Source: Actinomycetes bacterium (GTDB lineage: Bacteria > Actinomycetota > Actinomycetes > Actinomycetales > Dermatophilaceae). Taken from it: 41,405 bases of DNA. This document shows positions 41,336 to 41,405 of this stretch, one piece after another. The position numbers and the translations under genes were made by a program. The stretch's first letter is position 1. Each line of letters begins with the position of its first letter. Under the pieces are notes generated by a model. That model did no database searches. It was given only the letters and a program-made list of their open reading frames with translations, and was not told where the DNA came from. The stretch covers positions 1 to 41,405 of the forward strand of contig JAKPEG010000232.1 in NCBI GenBank assembly GCA_029552065.1, read 5' to 3'.

Positions 41336-41405
41336 GTGGGTGTGCCGGAGATGGATGTTGCTCGGGTTCAGCGGTGGTGCCGTGCCCGGGTCCCGGAGCG
41401 AGTCC
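41336..41405 (+). CDS. N-terminus of a DUF3024-like protein (partial, runs off right edge)
   Basis: GTG at 41336 begins VGVPEMDVARVQRWCRARVP, which resembles the start of DUF3024 proteins (a VxRVQRWCxxRVPE pattern). An ATG at 41351 is an alternative start. Only 23 codons are visible, so the call is tentative. Confidence 0.5.
   Translation, partial: MGVPEMDVARVQRWCRARVPERV

Overview
This 41.4 kb window is high-GC (roughly 70%) DNA with dense, often overlapping genes, mixed ATG/GTG starts and several apparently leaderless promoters. Gene content (KorAB, bacterial wax ester synthases/DGATs, a tuberculostearate-type TmsAB pair, a SARP regulator, an actinobacterial YajQ and integrase style) points to an Actinomycetota chromosome, most likely Micrococcales and possibly Intrasporangiaceae. 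The family-level placement is inference.

Layout. (1) 1-2609: 2-oxoacid:ferredoxin oxidoreductase korA-korB (korB runs off the left edge). (2) 2719-9951: lipid genes: a CoA-transferase/racemase, an alpha/beta hydrolase and a wax ester synthase/DGAT on the minus strand, diverging from a HAD-PlsC fusion and a PlsB-like acyltransferase. (3) 9952-10320: a gene-free stretch with an 84-bp tandem repeat (2.85 copies), each copy a long hairpin. (4) 10321-19978: sugar PTS block: ptsI (with an apparent 1-base frameshift), ptsH, fruA, fruK, fruR, then a zinc polyol-type dehydrogenase divergent from mannitol EIICBA. (5) 20035-21376: a compact trio resembling NuoB, NuoC and NuoI with no other complex I or hydrogenase subunit beside it. 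(6) htpX, a 999-residue SARP/NB-ARC regulator and a frameshifted Phd-type antitoxin. (7) 25861-31132: an operon of a truncated MMPL fragment, a quinone-oxidoreductase-like enzyme and a large metallophosphoesterase carrying a seven-repeat beta-propeller lectin-like tail, then a VOC protein. (8) 31265-33992: tmsA-tmsB (10-methyl fatty acid synthesis). (9) 33994-38997: a second PlsB / HAD-PlsC / WS-DGAT set in one overlapping operon, paralogous to region 2. (10) yajQ, tRNA-Tyr and a decayed integration site: two tRNA-3'-end/integrase-tail repeats about 1.2 kb apart flank an AbiE antitoxin whose toxin is cut to 29 codons. The right edge holds the start of a DUF3024-like gene.

How it fits together: two acyltransferase/WS-DGAT sets plus TmsAB suggest an organism that makes methyl-branched fatty acids and neutral storage lipid. 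The PTS block would feed fructose and mannitol, provided the ptsI frameshift is an assembly error or is bypassed.

The most striking signal belongs to no gene. The word GTATGCCG/CGGCATAC occurs about 49 times (7-mer core GTATGCC, hand count; about 4 expected from base composition). It is spread evenly, on both strands and in several reading frames, and forces rare codons (TAT, GCA, ATA). Twice it is arranged as an inverted pair forming an intergenic terminator, as DNA uptake sequences are in Neisseria and Pasteurellaceae.
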